From: MnTg04 sp964568075
Lineage (GTDB): Bacteria > Pseudomonadota > Gammaproteobacteria > Steroidobacterales > MnTg04
Length of the DNA stretch: 64,000 nucleotides
Direction: 5' to 3'
Assembly: GCA_964568075.1 (NCBI GenBank)
Contig: CAZMOM010000007.1
Span: forward strand, 1-64,000
Shown: positions 15,987 through 24,036 of the stretch, one piece after another
Layout: the number at the start of each line of letters is the position of its first letter
Position numbering within the stretch: position 1 is the stretch's first letter
The notes under the pieces: model-generated
Database searches by the model: none
Told to the model about the DNA's origin: nothing
Seen by the model: only the letters and a program-made list of their open reading frames with translations
Position numbers and translations under genes: made by a program

Positions 15987-17390
15987 TTATGGCTCCGCTC
16001 CAACTCGTGATGTGTCTTCGTCAATGCTGAGAATAGTGTGAAGAAGGTTGTCCTGAAAACTGGCGTTGCCGGTCAATCTGCTGTGTTTCTCGCAAAGAAA
16101 AAACGAATATTCAATGTCGATAAAACTCCATTTGTGTCGCTGGACGGTCGGGTCGTGAGTCTGTCTGGCTAACAATGACGCCTTGGTAACCCTGCCGTCC
16201 CCTGGCTCCAACATAAGGCGGTCATAATTTACGGATTTTTGCGGGTAACGTATCTGACTGGGCGAATAACGCAGCACTGACTTGCCGTCAATTTCTTCCA
16301 CCAGAAACCGCGCCGGGGTCAGCCGGCAGTCGCCGCCAAAAACGATCAGCTTTACGTCTGGTTGTGGTGCCTTAACCGTCAGTGACCAGACGAAGCGTCT
16401 TGCCCTTTCAAGATTTTTTGCGAAATATGACTGTAGTAACTGGAGATATTCGAGCCCGTCCTGTGAGTTCTTAAAACGAGAAATAATGTCTTTTTCGACT
16501 TTGGGGTCGAAAATCGAAAACTGAAAACGGCGCCAGGTCTCGACGTCGAAAAAATCGCGATTCAGCGGCTCTCCGCCCACAGAAATCAACCACTGGTTGA
16601 TCGGGTGAGGAAGCAATTGGTAGCTGCTCGGCCAGGTAGCGATTAGCTCTGGCGATAGTCCGCCAAGACCCCATTTCTCGCCGTTGATAATCGCCTTAAC
16701 CGCACTCGTTGATCCAAGATTTGCCGTGCCCAACAATATTGCCCGACGAATTCGTGATGCGCCATAGTTGGTAACCGGAAATTCATTGTCGGTCATCTCG
16801 TCCCCAGTTCCATAGCGAATGTAATAGCGCGTTATCATCCCACCCATACTATGAGCAATAACGTCAACTTCGAGATCGGGATCCTGATAATCGCGCCGAA
16901 TGGCTTCGATTAAGGAGTCAAGTTTTCTAACTGCCGTCAGATTGTCCTGCCGCCAGTCGTATGCCAAAACATAATAACGCCGTTCGCCACGCCGGGCGAG
17001 CGTACCTGGAACCGACTCCGTAAAACCGCCGGCATATTCAAGCACCTCTTTCAGTCGTCGATAATAATCCTGCCCAGCGATCCTGTCGGTCAAGCCGGTG
17101 ACACGGAGTTCGGACGGTTCCGGTTCCAGCGTGACAGGGTCGATTTTCAGCGCCAGCTGGTCAAAGTTGGAAAACAGTATTTTGAAAATTGCTCCGGGCC
17201 AGACCTCCTTGCCATCAACGTAACTCAGTCGAGAACCAAGCAGCCCTGGTATCAATATGACAGGCGGCTGATCCGGATTGCCGATTTGATAACGGTAAAG
17301 TCTTTCCAGATCCGGCTTGTTGAATTGCGCACATCCGGTCAGGCCGCCAACGACGCAAAGTATCACGACAAAATGCCGGCATCTCCTCAT
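15987..17390 (-). CDS. Lipoprotein lipase/acyltransferase of the LCAT-like alpha/beta hydrolase family
   Basis: 467 aa from the ATG at 17390. The signal peptide ends in lipobox LTGC (C20). PPVILIPGLLGSRL (oxyanion region) and the early VWPGAIFK block resemble lecithin:cholesterol acyltransferase-like lipases; the nucleophile is in VIAHSMGGMITRYY. It should sit in the envelope and act on phospholipids or other esters. A late GDGRVTKAS and QRHKWS segment may carry the acid and histidine. The upstream NTF2-like gene ends 2 bases before its start, so the two are an operon. Confidence 0.8.
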   Translation of the reverse strand: MRRCRHFVVILCVVGGLTGCAQFNKPDLERLYRYQIGNPDQPPVILIPGLLGSRLSYVDGKEVWPGAIFKILFSNFDQLALKIDPVTLEPEPSELRVTGLTDRIAGQDYYRRLKEVLEYAGGFTESVPGTLARRGERRYYVLAYDWRQDNLTAVRKLDSLIEAIRRDYQDPDLEVDVIAHSMGGMITRYYIRYGTGDEMTDNEFPVTNYGASRIRRAILLGTANLGSTSAVKAIINGEKWGLGGLSPELIATWPSSYQLLPHPINQWLISVGGEPLNRDFFDVETWRRFQFSIFDPKVEKDIISRFKNSQDGLEYLQLLQSYFAKNLERARRFVWSLTVKAPQPDVKLIVFGGDCRLTPARFLVEEIDGKSVLRYSPSQIRYPQKSVNYDRLMLEPGDGRVTKASLLARQTHDPTVQRHKWSFIDIEYSFFLCEKHSRLTGNASFQDNLLHTILSIDEDTSRVGAEP

Positions 17391-17392
17391 AT

Positions 17393-17776
17393 TCACTCGG
17401 TGCTGTGCCACCATTCCTTGAATTCCTCGCAAAAACCGTCTTCATCGATGATGGCGCGCAGTATCCCGTCAACGATTATCTGCTTGCCGTCTCGATCAAA
17501 CGTACAACGCCAGTGCGCCGTTCCGGCCCTGTCCGACCAGTCGATGACATTATAACGAAACTTGATATTTTGTTGATTTGCGAATGCCTGACCTACCGCG
17601 CCACCAATCTGGTCACGTCCCGCAAGTACCTGGTCAAATGGCGTCCAGTAGTAATGCGCGTTTTCGGTGAACAATTGTGCGAAGCTGTTCTTATCCCTGG
17701 CCTCCCATGCCGCGCCCATCGCCTGAATCCAGTTTTCAAACACCTGGTACGAACGACGTTCCGGAAGATCATTCAT
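17393..17776 (-). CDS. NTF2-like (SnoaL-type) protein
   Basis: 127 aa. WIQAMGAAWEARDKNSFAQLF followed by ENAHYYWTPFDQVLAGRDQIGG is the N-terminal helix and first beta hairpin of a nuclear-transport-factor-2-like fold; the end (DGILRAIIDEDGFCEEFKEWWH) matches the DUF4440/SnoaL type in which the last strands carry F-x-E-x-W. Likely ligand binding or a small hydrolase; specific role unknown. It is 2 bases upstream of the LCAT-like lipoprotein gene. Confidence 0.75.
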   Translation of the reverse strand: MNDLPERRSYQVFENWIQAMGAAWEARDKNSFAQLFTENAHYYWTPFDQVLAGRDQIGGAVGQAFANQQNIKFRYNVIDWSDRAGTAHWRCTFDRDGKQIIVDGILRAIIDEDGFCEEFKEWWHSTE

Positions 17777-17830
17777 CGGCGGGCTCCTGTCGTTTTTTTT
17801 TTCTTGCGGTTGCGTATATCACACTGATTC

Positions 17831-18286
17831 TTACTCCGGCAAAGTGTCAGCCTGGTTTCCTATGTCAACCAGTACCTTCCACTCGCCGCCCCGTTTGACC
17901 CAGACATTGAGATATTTTCCCTTTCTCTCCAGGACTCCCGAATCGGTGGCTACGGTCAGCAGCCAATTTCCCCATGTGTAACCCATATCGGCATTTTCGG
18001 AAACGAACGCATCCTGCGGAACCCATCGAAGCGAGTACTCTCCGGCCAGCGTTTTTGCGATATTCTCAAGACCTGTCACCGCCGGCCCGTTTCGCGGCAG
18101 ACTCAGCGCGTCGACAGCGAGAAACGCTGAGAAAGCCTTCGCCGGCCCGATTTCTCCTGAAAGCTGGTCAAAACGAATATCTGCCGCGATAAGCGCTTGC
18201 CGTTCCGCCTGAAGATTAACCGGTGCGGCACACGCGACAATAAACCCGGCAACCAATAATGATAAACAATATTTTAATATGCTCAC
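17831..18286 (-). CDS. NTF2-like (DUF4440-type) lipoprotein
   Basis: 151 aa from a GTG at 18286, chosen because it opens directly onto a lipoprotein signal peptide (lipobox VAC, C19) and has GAGAAG nearby; the frame is open to 18469 without signal-peptide character. The mature part has the DUF4440/SnoaL pattern: ALIAADIRFDQLSGEIGPAKAF, DMGYTWGNWLL and NVWVKRGGEWKVLVDIGN, with W-K-V-x3-x-G at the end. An envelope ligand-binding protein is likely. It is the third NTF2-fold gene in the window. Confidence 0.76.
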   Translation of the reverse strand: MSILKYCLSLLVAGFIVACAAPVNLQAERQALIAADIRFDQLSGEIGPAKAFSAFLAVDALSLPRNGPAVTGLENIAKTLAGEYSLRWVPQDAFVSENADMGYTWGNWLLTVATDSGVLERKGKYLNVWVKRGGEWKVLVDIGNQADTLPE

Positions 18287-18472
18287 TGCTTCTCTCGGAA
18301 TGATGCGAGCGACCGTGCCGAAACATTCTGGCAAGTGCCAGGCATTCCCTCGATGGAAAAAGTTTTTCGGTGACTCATCAATAGACACGTAACTTATCAC
18401 TCTTTTTGTCGTTCGTGGGTCGATCGGGGGAAATGCGCCGGCAGTGTCAAATTGTAAGGACTCGCCCACGCT

Positions 18473-19072
18473 TCAAAAAGATGATCCGGGCTGCTCCAGA
18501 AATTCCCTTTCCTGTGCCGTAGACTGGCGACCGAGAATGCTATTTCTATGCGGATATCGGCCAAATCTCACGATAATATTCCGATGCGCATGTGCGAAAT
18601 CGAGATAGGACTTAAAGGTCTTCCGGTGATTATCCGGCGACTGCTCGAAGAGAACGGTAAATAGCGCCAAGCACTCGTCCTGATCGCCCATGTCTTCAGA
18701 ATGTTCAAGCGGCAAGTATGCGAACACGCGCTCGATCGGTCGCAAATCCTGATTCATATCGCTATCGATCAACATGCGGCACCAGCGGCGTGCCAAATGA
18801 TCACGGGAAAAACAGCGCGGGTCGCCTCTATAGATATTTCGGCTGAATTGGTCAACGAGAATGATCAGTGCGAGCAAACCCTGTGCCGAGTCCTCCCAAT
18901 CCGACAGATCGCCGGCGCGTGCGTCCTCGAGTGACTGCAAAAACTTGAGCGCGATCATCTTGTCGATATCGGGATTCTTTGACCACCACGTCGACTGTTG
19001 TTGATTAGCCACAGCCGCATCATCAGGCTGGTCTCCGAACCAGAAATCCAAGACATCTTTTTGCGTCACCAA
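18473..19072 (-). CDS. DUF924-family protein
   Basis: About 199 aa. The start is placed at a TTG at 19072 with GGGGAG 7 bases upstream; an adjacent GTG (19069) and an upstream GTG (19087) are alternatives. VLDFWFG at the N-terminus, then WWSKNPDIDKMIALKF, LALIILVDQFSRNIYRGDPRCF and FAYLPLEHSEDMGDQ are the conserved blocks of DUF924, an all-helical TPR-like fold of unknown role widespread in proteobacteria. Cytoplasmic. It ends 186 bases upstream of the NTF2-like lipoprotein start. Confidence 0.85.
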   Translation of the reverse strand: MVTQKDVLDFWFGDQPDDAAVANQQQSTWWSKNPDIDKMIALKFLQSLEDARAGDLSDWEDSAQGLLALIILVDQFSRNIYRGDPRCFSRDHLARRWCRMLIDSDMNQDLRPIERVFAYLPLEHSEDMGDQDECLALFTVLFEQSPDNHRKTFKSYLDFAHAHRNIIVRFGRYPHRNSILGRQSTAQEREFLEQPGSSF

Positions 19073-19187
19073 GACAAATCTCCCCACCTGCTACCGTCCA
19101 GCTCACTTGCTCTGACCGAAAATTACGCCGCTGGTTTTTCAATATCCACCGGCAATATGAGAAGGCGCCTGTTATTTTGACGGTGGG

Positions 19188-19670
19188 TCAAATCCAGCGT
19201 CTCACTTTGGCCTTATAGGCCCTGTATTCGTCGCCGAAGATTCTTTCCATCATCGCCTCTTCAGGAATGACAAACACCGTTCGGATGGTCAAAAAGAATC
19301 CGGGAACAAGCAGCCACGGCGACAGGCTGCCCAGCAACAAGCAGACGCCCATCAGAACCAGGATCATGCCCAGATACATCGGATTTCGGGTGTGCCTGTA
19401 CAAACCATGCGTCACCAGCGCCGTCGACTCTTCCATAGGCCTGTACGCCGTATCCGCCTTTACGAAGGAGCGGACTCCCCAGCCCGCAAAAAATATACCG
19501 ATGGCGATAATTATCAGGCCCGCGTACCGGAGCGGCCCATCAAGAAGTTGCGCCAATGGCCAGAACCGGTGAATCGCCACCTGGCCGAGGATAAATAGCA
19601 GCAGATACACCGGGGGTACTATTAATGGTTTTTTTTCAGTTGTTTCCTGCATCACCAGCATCACTTGCAA
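19188..19670 (-). CDS. Isoprenylcysteine carboxyl-methyltransferase (ICMT/PEMT) family membrane protein
   Basis: About 160 aa. The start is set at a TTG (19670) with AGGAGG 5 bases upstream; a GTG at 19664 and ATGs downstream are alternatives. About four membrane helices are visible. The conserved C-terminal part GLYRHTRNPMYLGMILVLMG plus RIFGDEYRAYKAKVRRWI is the PEMT/ICMT SAM-binding signature (R-N-P-x-Y, and E-F-G-x-x-Y-x-x-Y). Probably methylates a membrane-embedded substrate; which one is unknown. Confidence 0.86.
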   Translation of the reverse strand: MQVMLVMQETTEKKPLIVPPVYLLLFILGQVAIHRFWPLAQLLDGPLRYAGLIIIAIGIFFAGWGVRSFVKADTAYRPMEESTALVTHGLYRHTRNPMYLGMILVLMGVCLLLGSLSPWLLVPGFFLTIRTVFVIPEEAMMERIFGDEYRAYKAKVRRWI

Positions 19671-19778
19671 CCGGGCCTCCTGATTATGATTATACTGCAC
19701 CATGCCAAGTCGAAAGTGCAGCCAATGGGTTCAAGTGCTAGGCTTGAATGTGGATGAAGCCAGCTTTAATAGCGGTCT

Positions 19779-21623
19779 ATGATCAAAAGTTTTTATACCG
19801 AACTGCGCCGCCGTAATGTCGTCAAGGTCGCAACCGTTTACCTGATCGCCGGATGGCTGGCGATCCAGGTAATCGATGTCGCTTTTCCGCTGTTGGCCAT
19901 CCCCGAATGGACCGGGTCACTGGTACTGATCCTGCTGTTGCTCGGTTTTCCTTTCGCGTTGATCTTCGCATGGGCCTTCGAATTGACTCCGGAGGGGCTG
20001 AAACGCGAAGCGGAGGTCGACCGCAGCCAGTCGATCACTCTTCGAACCGGCAGGCGCATTGATTTCATTATTATCGGCCTGTTGCTGGTTGCCGTAGTTT
20101 ACTTTTTTCTGGAACCCAGAATTTCGATGGATCAGCCGGTCAACCCGGGAAAAAGCCCGACGGTTTCTGAAGCTGCCGCTGCGCAAAGCGATGATATATC
20201 GGTCGCGGTTCTTCCTTTTGTCAATATGAGTAGTGACAAGGACAACGAGTATTTCAGCGATGGCATATCCGAAGAACTCCTTAATGTCCTGGTCAGAATC
20301 AAGGGGCTTAGGGTCCCGTCACGAACATCCTCTTTCGCCTTTAAAAACCAGCATATGAATATTGCCGAGATAGCCAGCGCCCTGAGCGTAGACCATATCC
20401 TGGAAGGCAGCGTACGCAAGGCCGGCGGCCGGGTGCGTATCACTGCGCAACTCATCGATGTCGATACCGATACCCATCTTTGGTCGGAAACCTTTGACCG
20501 GGACCTCGAGGATATTTTTGCCGTACAGGACGAGATCGCGCAAAAAATCCTACGCGCGATTCAGGAAACGCTCTCGGTCGGAGATGTCGGCGATGCCGCC
20601 GCCGCTGTGGCGGATAACCGGCCGCCATCGCGCAGCGTCGAAGCTTACCAATTGTATTTGCAGGGCCGTCACTTTCTGTATCGGCGCGGTGATGACCTGG
20701 AGAAGGCGTTGGCCCGGTTCAAGGAGGTGGTTCAGGCCGATCCGGAATACGCGGCCGCCTGGTCCGGACTGGCTGCCACCTATATCGTTTATCCGGACTA
20801 TCTGCCAATGAACCGGCAAAAGGCACACATTGATGCCCGCGAAGCCGCTGAGAAATCGCTGGAGTTAAGGCCTGACCAGGCCGAACCACTGGCCGTCCTT
20901 GGCCTGGTTGCGGCAGATCAGTTTCGCTGGGCGGACTCCATGGAGCATTTCGACCGGGCGATCGCACAAAACCCCGGCGAGCCGTCGGCCTACCTTTGGC
21001 AAGGCATCCAGCTGCTTAAGATCGGATATACGGACAAGGCGGAACAGGCCTTGCGCAAGGCAGTGGAACTGGCGCCCGGAACCGGCGTCAACAGTTCCTG
21101 GCTGGCCGTGGCGTTGTTGTTGAACGGAGAAGTCGAGGAAGCTGAGCGATACGCAATCCGGGCCCAGGATCTGGGTCACTTGTTCTCAGCGATGGTCCTG
21201 GCTGAGATTTATGAAGCGCGCGGGGACATAGAATCGGCCGCCGAAGCTATGGATCGCTGGCACAAGGCTATGCGAATCGAGCCGTTCCAGCCCACTAGCC
21301 TCGCCTATGCAGCCCGCGGTAACGATCGACTCGAGAGTGAGGTCATAGACTGGGCCCTGAACGCGAAAGCCAACTTTGGGCGCGGTGTTGCCGTCGGTCC
21401 GCTTGCGATTGTGCGCTCGCCGAAGGCTCTGGATCTGTTGCAGACGCTGTTCGTCAGCGCCCCCGCGATGGTCTCGATTTTGTGGTTTCCCAGGTATGCC
21501 TATATCAGGACGATGCCTGGAACGGCAGCACTGCTGCAGGACCTGAATCTGCAAGATTATTGGCTTGAAAACGGCTGGCCGCGCTGGTGCAGGCCCAGTG
21601 GCGAGAGCATGGTCTGCGAGTAA
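19779..21623 (+). CDS. TolB-like, TPR-containing membrane protein (adenylate-cyclase-associated N-terminal type)
   Basis: 614 aa. The N-terminus FYTELRRRNVVKVATVYL starts a region with about three hydrophobic helices (about 15-33, 45-66 and 92-108), typical of a large family found beside cyclases and regulators. Residues about 140-270 are a TolB-N-like domain: VAVLPFVNMSSDKDNEYFSDG then ILEGSVRKAGGRVRITAQL. The rest is about five tetratricopeptide repeats (EKALARFKEVVQADPEYAAAW and similar). No cyclase or DNA-binding domain is fused here. It is probably an inner-membrane scaffold; partners are unknown. It converges on the Psp operon. Confidence 0.82.
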   Translation: MIKSFYTELRRRNVVKVATVYLIAGWLAIQVIDVAFPLLAIPEWTGSLVLILLLLGFPFALIFAWAFELTPEGLKREAEVDRSQSITLRTGRRIDFIIIGLLLVAVVYFFLEPRISMDQPVNPGKSPTVSEAAAAQSDDISVAVLPFVNMSSDKDNEYFSDGISEELLNVLVRIKGLRVPSRTSSFAFKNQHMNIAEIASALSVDHILEGSVRKAGGRVRITAQLIDVDTDTHLWSETFDRDLEDIFAVQDEIAQKILRAIQETLSVGDVGDAAAAVADNRPPSRSVEAYQLYLQGRHFLYRRGDDLEKALARFKEVVQADPEYAAAWSGLAATYIVYPDYLPMNRQKAHIDAREAAEKSLELRPDQAEPLAVLGLVAADQFRWADSMEHFDRAIAQNPGEPSAYLWQGIQLLKIGYTDKAEQALRKAVELAPGTGVNSSWLAVALLLNGEVEEAERYAIRAQDLGHLFSAMVLAEIYEARGDIESAAEAMDRWHKAMRIEPFQPTSLAYAARGNDRLESEVIDWALNAKANFGRGVAVGPLAIVRSPKALDLLQTLFVSAPAMVSILWFPRYAYIRTMPGTAALLQDLNLQDYWLENGWPRWCRPSGESMVCE

Positions 21624-21686
21624 GGGCTGCATCCTGATCACGCCGGACGGCGCGTTTGTTGACGACAGTACTGTTTTGTCACTGGT

Positions 21687-21965
21687 TCACTCGTCCCGTT
21701 TATTCTCCAGATCGCGAAACTTGTCGCGCAGATCCGTTTCGCGATCGGTAATGATTTTTTCGAGCACCTTGATACGCTTTTCCATCGCCTTCAGTTGCCC
21801 CGCTGCCGCATCGCTCTCCGCCTGCAGATCTTCCTCCGCGTTCCCGCCATGTCGACCCTTGCAGCGATGACGCTTCCCCTGCCTCCGCGAAATTATCGCC
21901 TCCTTGAAAACCCAGGCGATACAGAAGATGGCTACCAGAGACAGTAGAAATTCGTATTTACTCAT
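21687..21965 (-). CDS. Small single-span membrane protein, PspB-like tail (last gene of the psp operon)
   Basis: 92 aa. One N-terminal membrane helix (about 5-22) is followed by a basic segment and a long charged coiled coil. Its end, VLEKIITDRETDLRDKF, is nearly the same as the end of the neighbouring gene at 21993-22214 and resembles the C-terminal PspB motif (L-E-x-I-L-x-D-E). It lies 27 bases downstream of that neighbour in the same operon. I infer a paralogous Psp accessory protein that interacts with PspB/PspC through the coil. No good ribosome site is evident, so translational coupling is possible. Confidence 0.68.
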   Translation of the reverse strand: MSKYEFLLSLVAIFCIAWVFKEAIISRRQGKRHRCKGRHGGNAEEDLQAESDAAAGQLKAMEKRIKVLEKIITDRETDLRDKFRDLENKRDE

Positions 21966-21992
21966 GCGGCATTAGTCGCAAGCTGATTTGGT

Positions 21993-22214
21993 TTACTCGA
22001 GATCAAGGAATTTCTCGCGCAGGGCGGTCTTCCGATCGGTGGCAATACGCTCCAGTACTTCCACGCGTCGTTGCAGGTCGTCTGCGGTCGTCGCTGCAGT
22101 AGAATCGCCCTCCAAACGACCGCTGGCCGATGGCCTCGCCCGCACCCGGAACCAGCCACGGCAACAGAAAAAACAACACAAAATAGCCGCTATCAATAAA
22201 AAGTCAATATCCAT
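21993..22214 (-). CDS. Small single-span membrane protein, PspB-like tail
   Basis: 73 aa. An N-terminal helix (about 4-19) contains three cysteines (CCFFCC). A basic linker leads to a C-terminal coil, VEVLERIATDRKTALREKF, that shares the L-E-x-I-x-[TD]-D-R-x-T-x-L-R pattern with the next gene downstream and recalls the C-terminal half of PspB. AGGGGG lies 4 bases before the ATG. It is 18 bases after the second pspC-like gene. Probably an envelope-stress accessory protein specific to this lineage. Confidence 0.7.
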   Translation of the reverse strand: MDIDFLLIAAILCCFFCCRGWFRVRARPSASGRLEGDSTAATTADDLQRRVEVLERIATDRKTALREKFLDLE

Positions 22215-22232
22215 AAAACCCCCTCACCGGAA

Positions 22233-22628
22233 TCACTCCTGATCTCTTAGCTTGTCAAACTCCCGGTCCAGTTGAAAACACTTCGAGGTTACATATCGCT
22301 CCATTTTTTGCAGCCGCGCCTCGAGATCGCGAAAACGATATCTCACCTCTGCGAATGTAGCCTTCGGCGCGCGTCTAATCGCCCGATCGAAAGCTCTTTC
22401 CGCTGCTGTTCTTTCCGGTGTATTTGGCTGGCGCGGCACGATGAAGACGAGCAAAATATAAACCAGAATCAATGTCTGGAAAAAAAGCATGCAGCAAAAT
22501 GTGATGATTCTTACTGCGGTAACATCAAAGCCAAAGTAATTGGCGATGCCCGCACAGACGCCGCCGAATATTCCGTGTTTTGGATCACGGAAAAATCGTC
22601 GGGTTGGAAACTCCTGTTCGTGGGTCAC
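22233..22628 (-). CDS. PspC-domain protein with extended C-terminal coiled coil
   Basis: 131 aa from a GTG at 22628, one base past the upstream stop. TRRFFRDPKHGIFGGVCAGI and ANYFGFDVTAVRIITF form the PspC domain (G-G-V-C-x-G-I-A-x-Y), followed by a membrane helix (VYILLVFIVP). The C-terminal third is a charged coiled coil (FRDLEARLQKMERY) found in PspC of many gammaproteobacteria. It senses or relays inner-membrane stress to PspA. This is the second of two consecutive PspC-like genes; its coil ending in L-D-R-E resembles the tails of the two genes that follow. Confidence 0.86.
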   Translation of the reverse strand: MTHEQEFPTRRFFRDPKHGIFGGVCAGIANYFGFDVTAVRIITFCCMLFFQTLILVYILLVFIVPRQPNTPERTAAERAFDRAIRRAPKATFAEVRYRFRDLEARLQKMERYVTSKCFQLDREFDKLRDQE

Positions 22629-22629
22629 T

Positions 22630-22875
22630 TTATTCCGATTCCCTTTCGGCGCTACGCCAAAAACTGCGTTCGCGGTCGGGCCCACAGTAATACAGTGGTC
22701 TGTCTCTCAGCAACAGACCGAAAGCCAGGTACGCGATGGCCACGGGCCAGAAAGCGAAACAAATTAGTGCAACGACCGCCAGGATGCGAACACCCAGTAC
22801 GTTGAGTTCAAATCGTTCGGCCAGCCCGGCGCAGACTCCAAGTAGCATGCCATTTTCCCGATCCCTGTAAAGCAT
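22630..22875 (-). CDS. Short PspC-domain protein
   Basis: 81 aa from the ATG at 22875, with GAGGAGG about 8 bases upstream; an in-frame ATG at 22911 is less likely. NGMLLGVCAGLAERFELNVL and VRILAVVALI form a PspC domain with one or two membrane helices, but it lacks the C-terminal coiled coil of its neighbour. Together the two could act as a split or dimeric PspC. It lies 32 bases after pspB. Confidence 0.83.
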   Translation of the reverse strand: MLYRDRENGMLLGVCAGLAERFELNVLGVRILAVVALICFAFWPVAIAYLAFGLLLRDRPLYYCGPDRERSFWRSAERESE

Positions 22876-22907
22876 ATGTGTTCCTCCTCGATACGCTTGC
22901 CCCCCAT

Positions 22908-23126
22908 TCACGCTTTTCTCCTCCAGTCAGGAATCTCATCGTCGAGAATGGTTTCCAGTGTATTGACGCGGCTTTCCATGCGCTGCGCAATATCCCATAG
23001 GTCTTGTAGTAATTTTTCGTCTGCGCCGCTGAGTACGCCCGACTGCTTCCACCTGGTAACGTAATGCAAAATTATCGCCAGCGGGGCAATAACCAGTAAC
23101 GCGACGAGTGCCAGTGTCTCAAACAT
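22908..23126 (-). CDS. pspB: Phage shock protein B
   Basis: 72 aa. One N-terminal membrane helix (about 2-22) and a cytoplasmic helix ending SRVNTLETILDDEIPDWRRK, the conserved PspB C-terminal block (L-E-x-I-L-D-x-E-x-P-x-W-R). PspB works with PspC to pull PspA off PspF when the inner membrane is damaged. GGGAA lies 6 bases upstream. It is 29 bases downstream of pspA in the same operon. Confidence 0.9.
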   Translation of the reverse strand: MFETLALVALLVIAPLAIILHYVTRWKQSGVLSGADEKLLQDLWDIAQRMESRVNTLETILDDEIPDWRRKA

Positions 23127-23155
23127 TCAGTATTCCCGTTTCAGAGTAAAAACCG

Positions 23156-23830
23156 TCAGGCTGATTTCTCCTGCTTCAGGACTCTTTTTTTCAATTCCGC
23201 CAGCTCTCCTTCTATCGCATCGGAGGTCTCCAGATCGGCCAGTTCCCGACTCAGGTCTTTTGGCAGGCCCAGGTCGTAGGCTTCGACTCGTCCCTCCATG
23301 CTTTCCATCTTGCGTTCGAAATGCTCAAAACGAACCAGGGCGTCTTCGATCTTGTAGTCATGAATTTTTTTCCGTAGCTCGAGCCGGTTACCTGCCGTGC
23401 GGTGTCTAAGCAGAAGGGCCTTCTGCCTGTTCTTTGCATCCGCAATTTTCTCTTCCAACCGCGCTATATCGTCATTCAGTTTGGCCAGCCCCTCTTCGAT
23501 CAGGGTATATTGTTCGCGTAAACCCGTCACGGCTTCGGCTGCCCGGGCCTTCTCGGCCAGCGCAGCCTTGGCAAGATCGTCCCGACCTTTGCTGACCGCA
23601 AGTTCCGCCTTGTCCCGCCATTCCTTTTCTTCACTTTCCAGCAAAGCCAGTTTGCGGTTCAAACCCTTCTTATCGGCAATCGCCCGGGCCGCGGCCGATC
23701 GGACTTCGACCAGCGTGTCCTCCATCTCCTGAATCATCAGGCGCACCAGCTTTTCCGGATCCTCTGCCTTGTCCAGGATGGAATTGATGTTCGAATTCAC
23801 GATGTCGCTGAATCTTGAAAAAATGCCCAT
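23156..23830 (-). CDS. pspA: Phage shock protein A
   Basis: 224 aa from the ATG at 23830. This is the ESCRT-III-related PspA/IM30 fold: MGIFSRFSDIVNSNINSILD is the amphipathic membrane-binding helix, followed by long coiled coils (EDPEKLVRLMIQEMEDTL and more). PspA binds stressed inner membrane and represses PspF in the resting state. First gene of the operon, with a sigma-54 promoter about 57 bases upstream and AGAGGA before the ATG. Length matches E. coli PspA (222 aa). Confidence 0.95.
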   Translation of the reverse strand: MGIFSRFSDIVNSNINSILDKAEDPEKLVRLMIQEMEDTLVEVRSAAARAIADKKGLNRKLALLESEEKEWRDKAELAVSKGRDDLAKAALAEKARAAEAVTGLREQYTLIEEGLAKLNDDIARLEEKIADAKNRQKALLLRHRTAGNRLELRKKIHDYKIEDALVRFEHFERKMESMEGRVEAYDLGLPKDLSRELADLETSDAIEGELAELKKRVLKQEKSA

Positions 23831-23886
23831 AAGACTGTCCTCTGAAAGGGCTTTCGCCCCAATAATTCTTCGCCCGGTCAATATAA

Positions 23887-23902
23887 TGCGAGAAACGTGC
23901 CA
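23887..23902 (-). promoter_or_regulatory. Sigma-54 (RpoN) promoter of pspA
   Basis: Read on the minus strand, the sequence TGGCACGTTTCTCGCA matches the sigma-54 consensus TGGCACG-N4-TTGCA at all but one position, with the invariant GG and GC 10 bases apart as required. It lies about 57 bases upstream of the pspA start, and transcription should begin near 23875. The adjacent pspF on the other strand encodes the matching activator. A weak IHF-like AATCAA-N4-TT is at 23993-24005. Confidence 0.9.
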
Positions 23903-24036
23903 AAAATGAAATATGGCAATAATCGACTGTTTTTAAAGAATTAAATCCAAAAATCGAGATTAAATATTAACAATTAATTTAGTTATTTTTACGAATTTAT
24001 TGATTTTTACACCATTTATTCGCTATTTTTACCGGT

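Noticed and set aside
23993..24005. IHF site between pspA and pspF
   Set aside because: AATCAA-N4-TTC misses the last consensus base; in AT-rich DNA such matches are common, so it is not reported as a feature.
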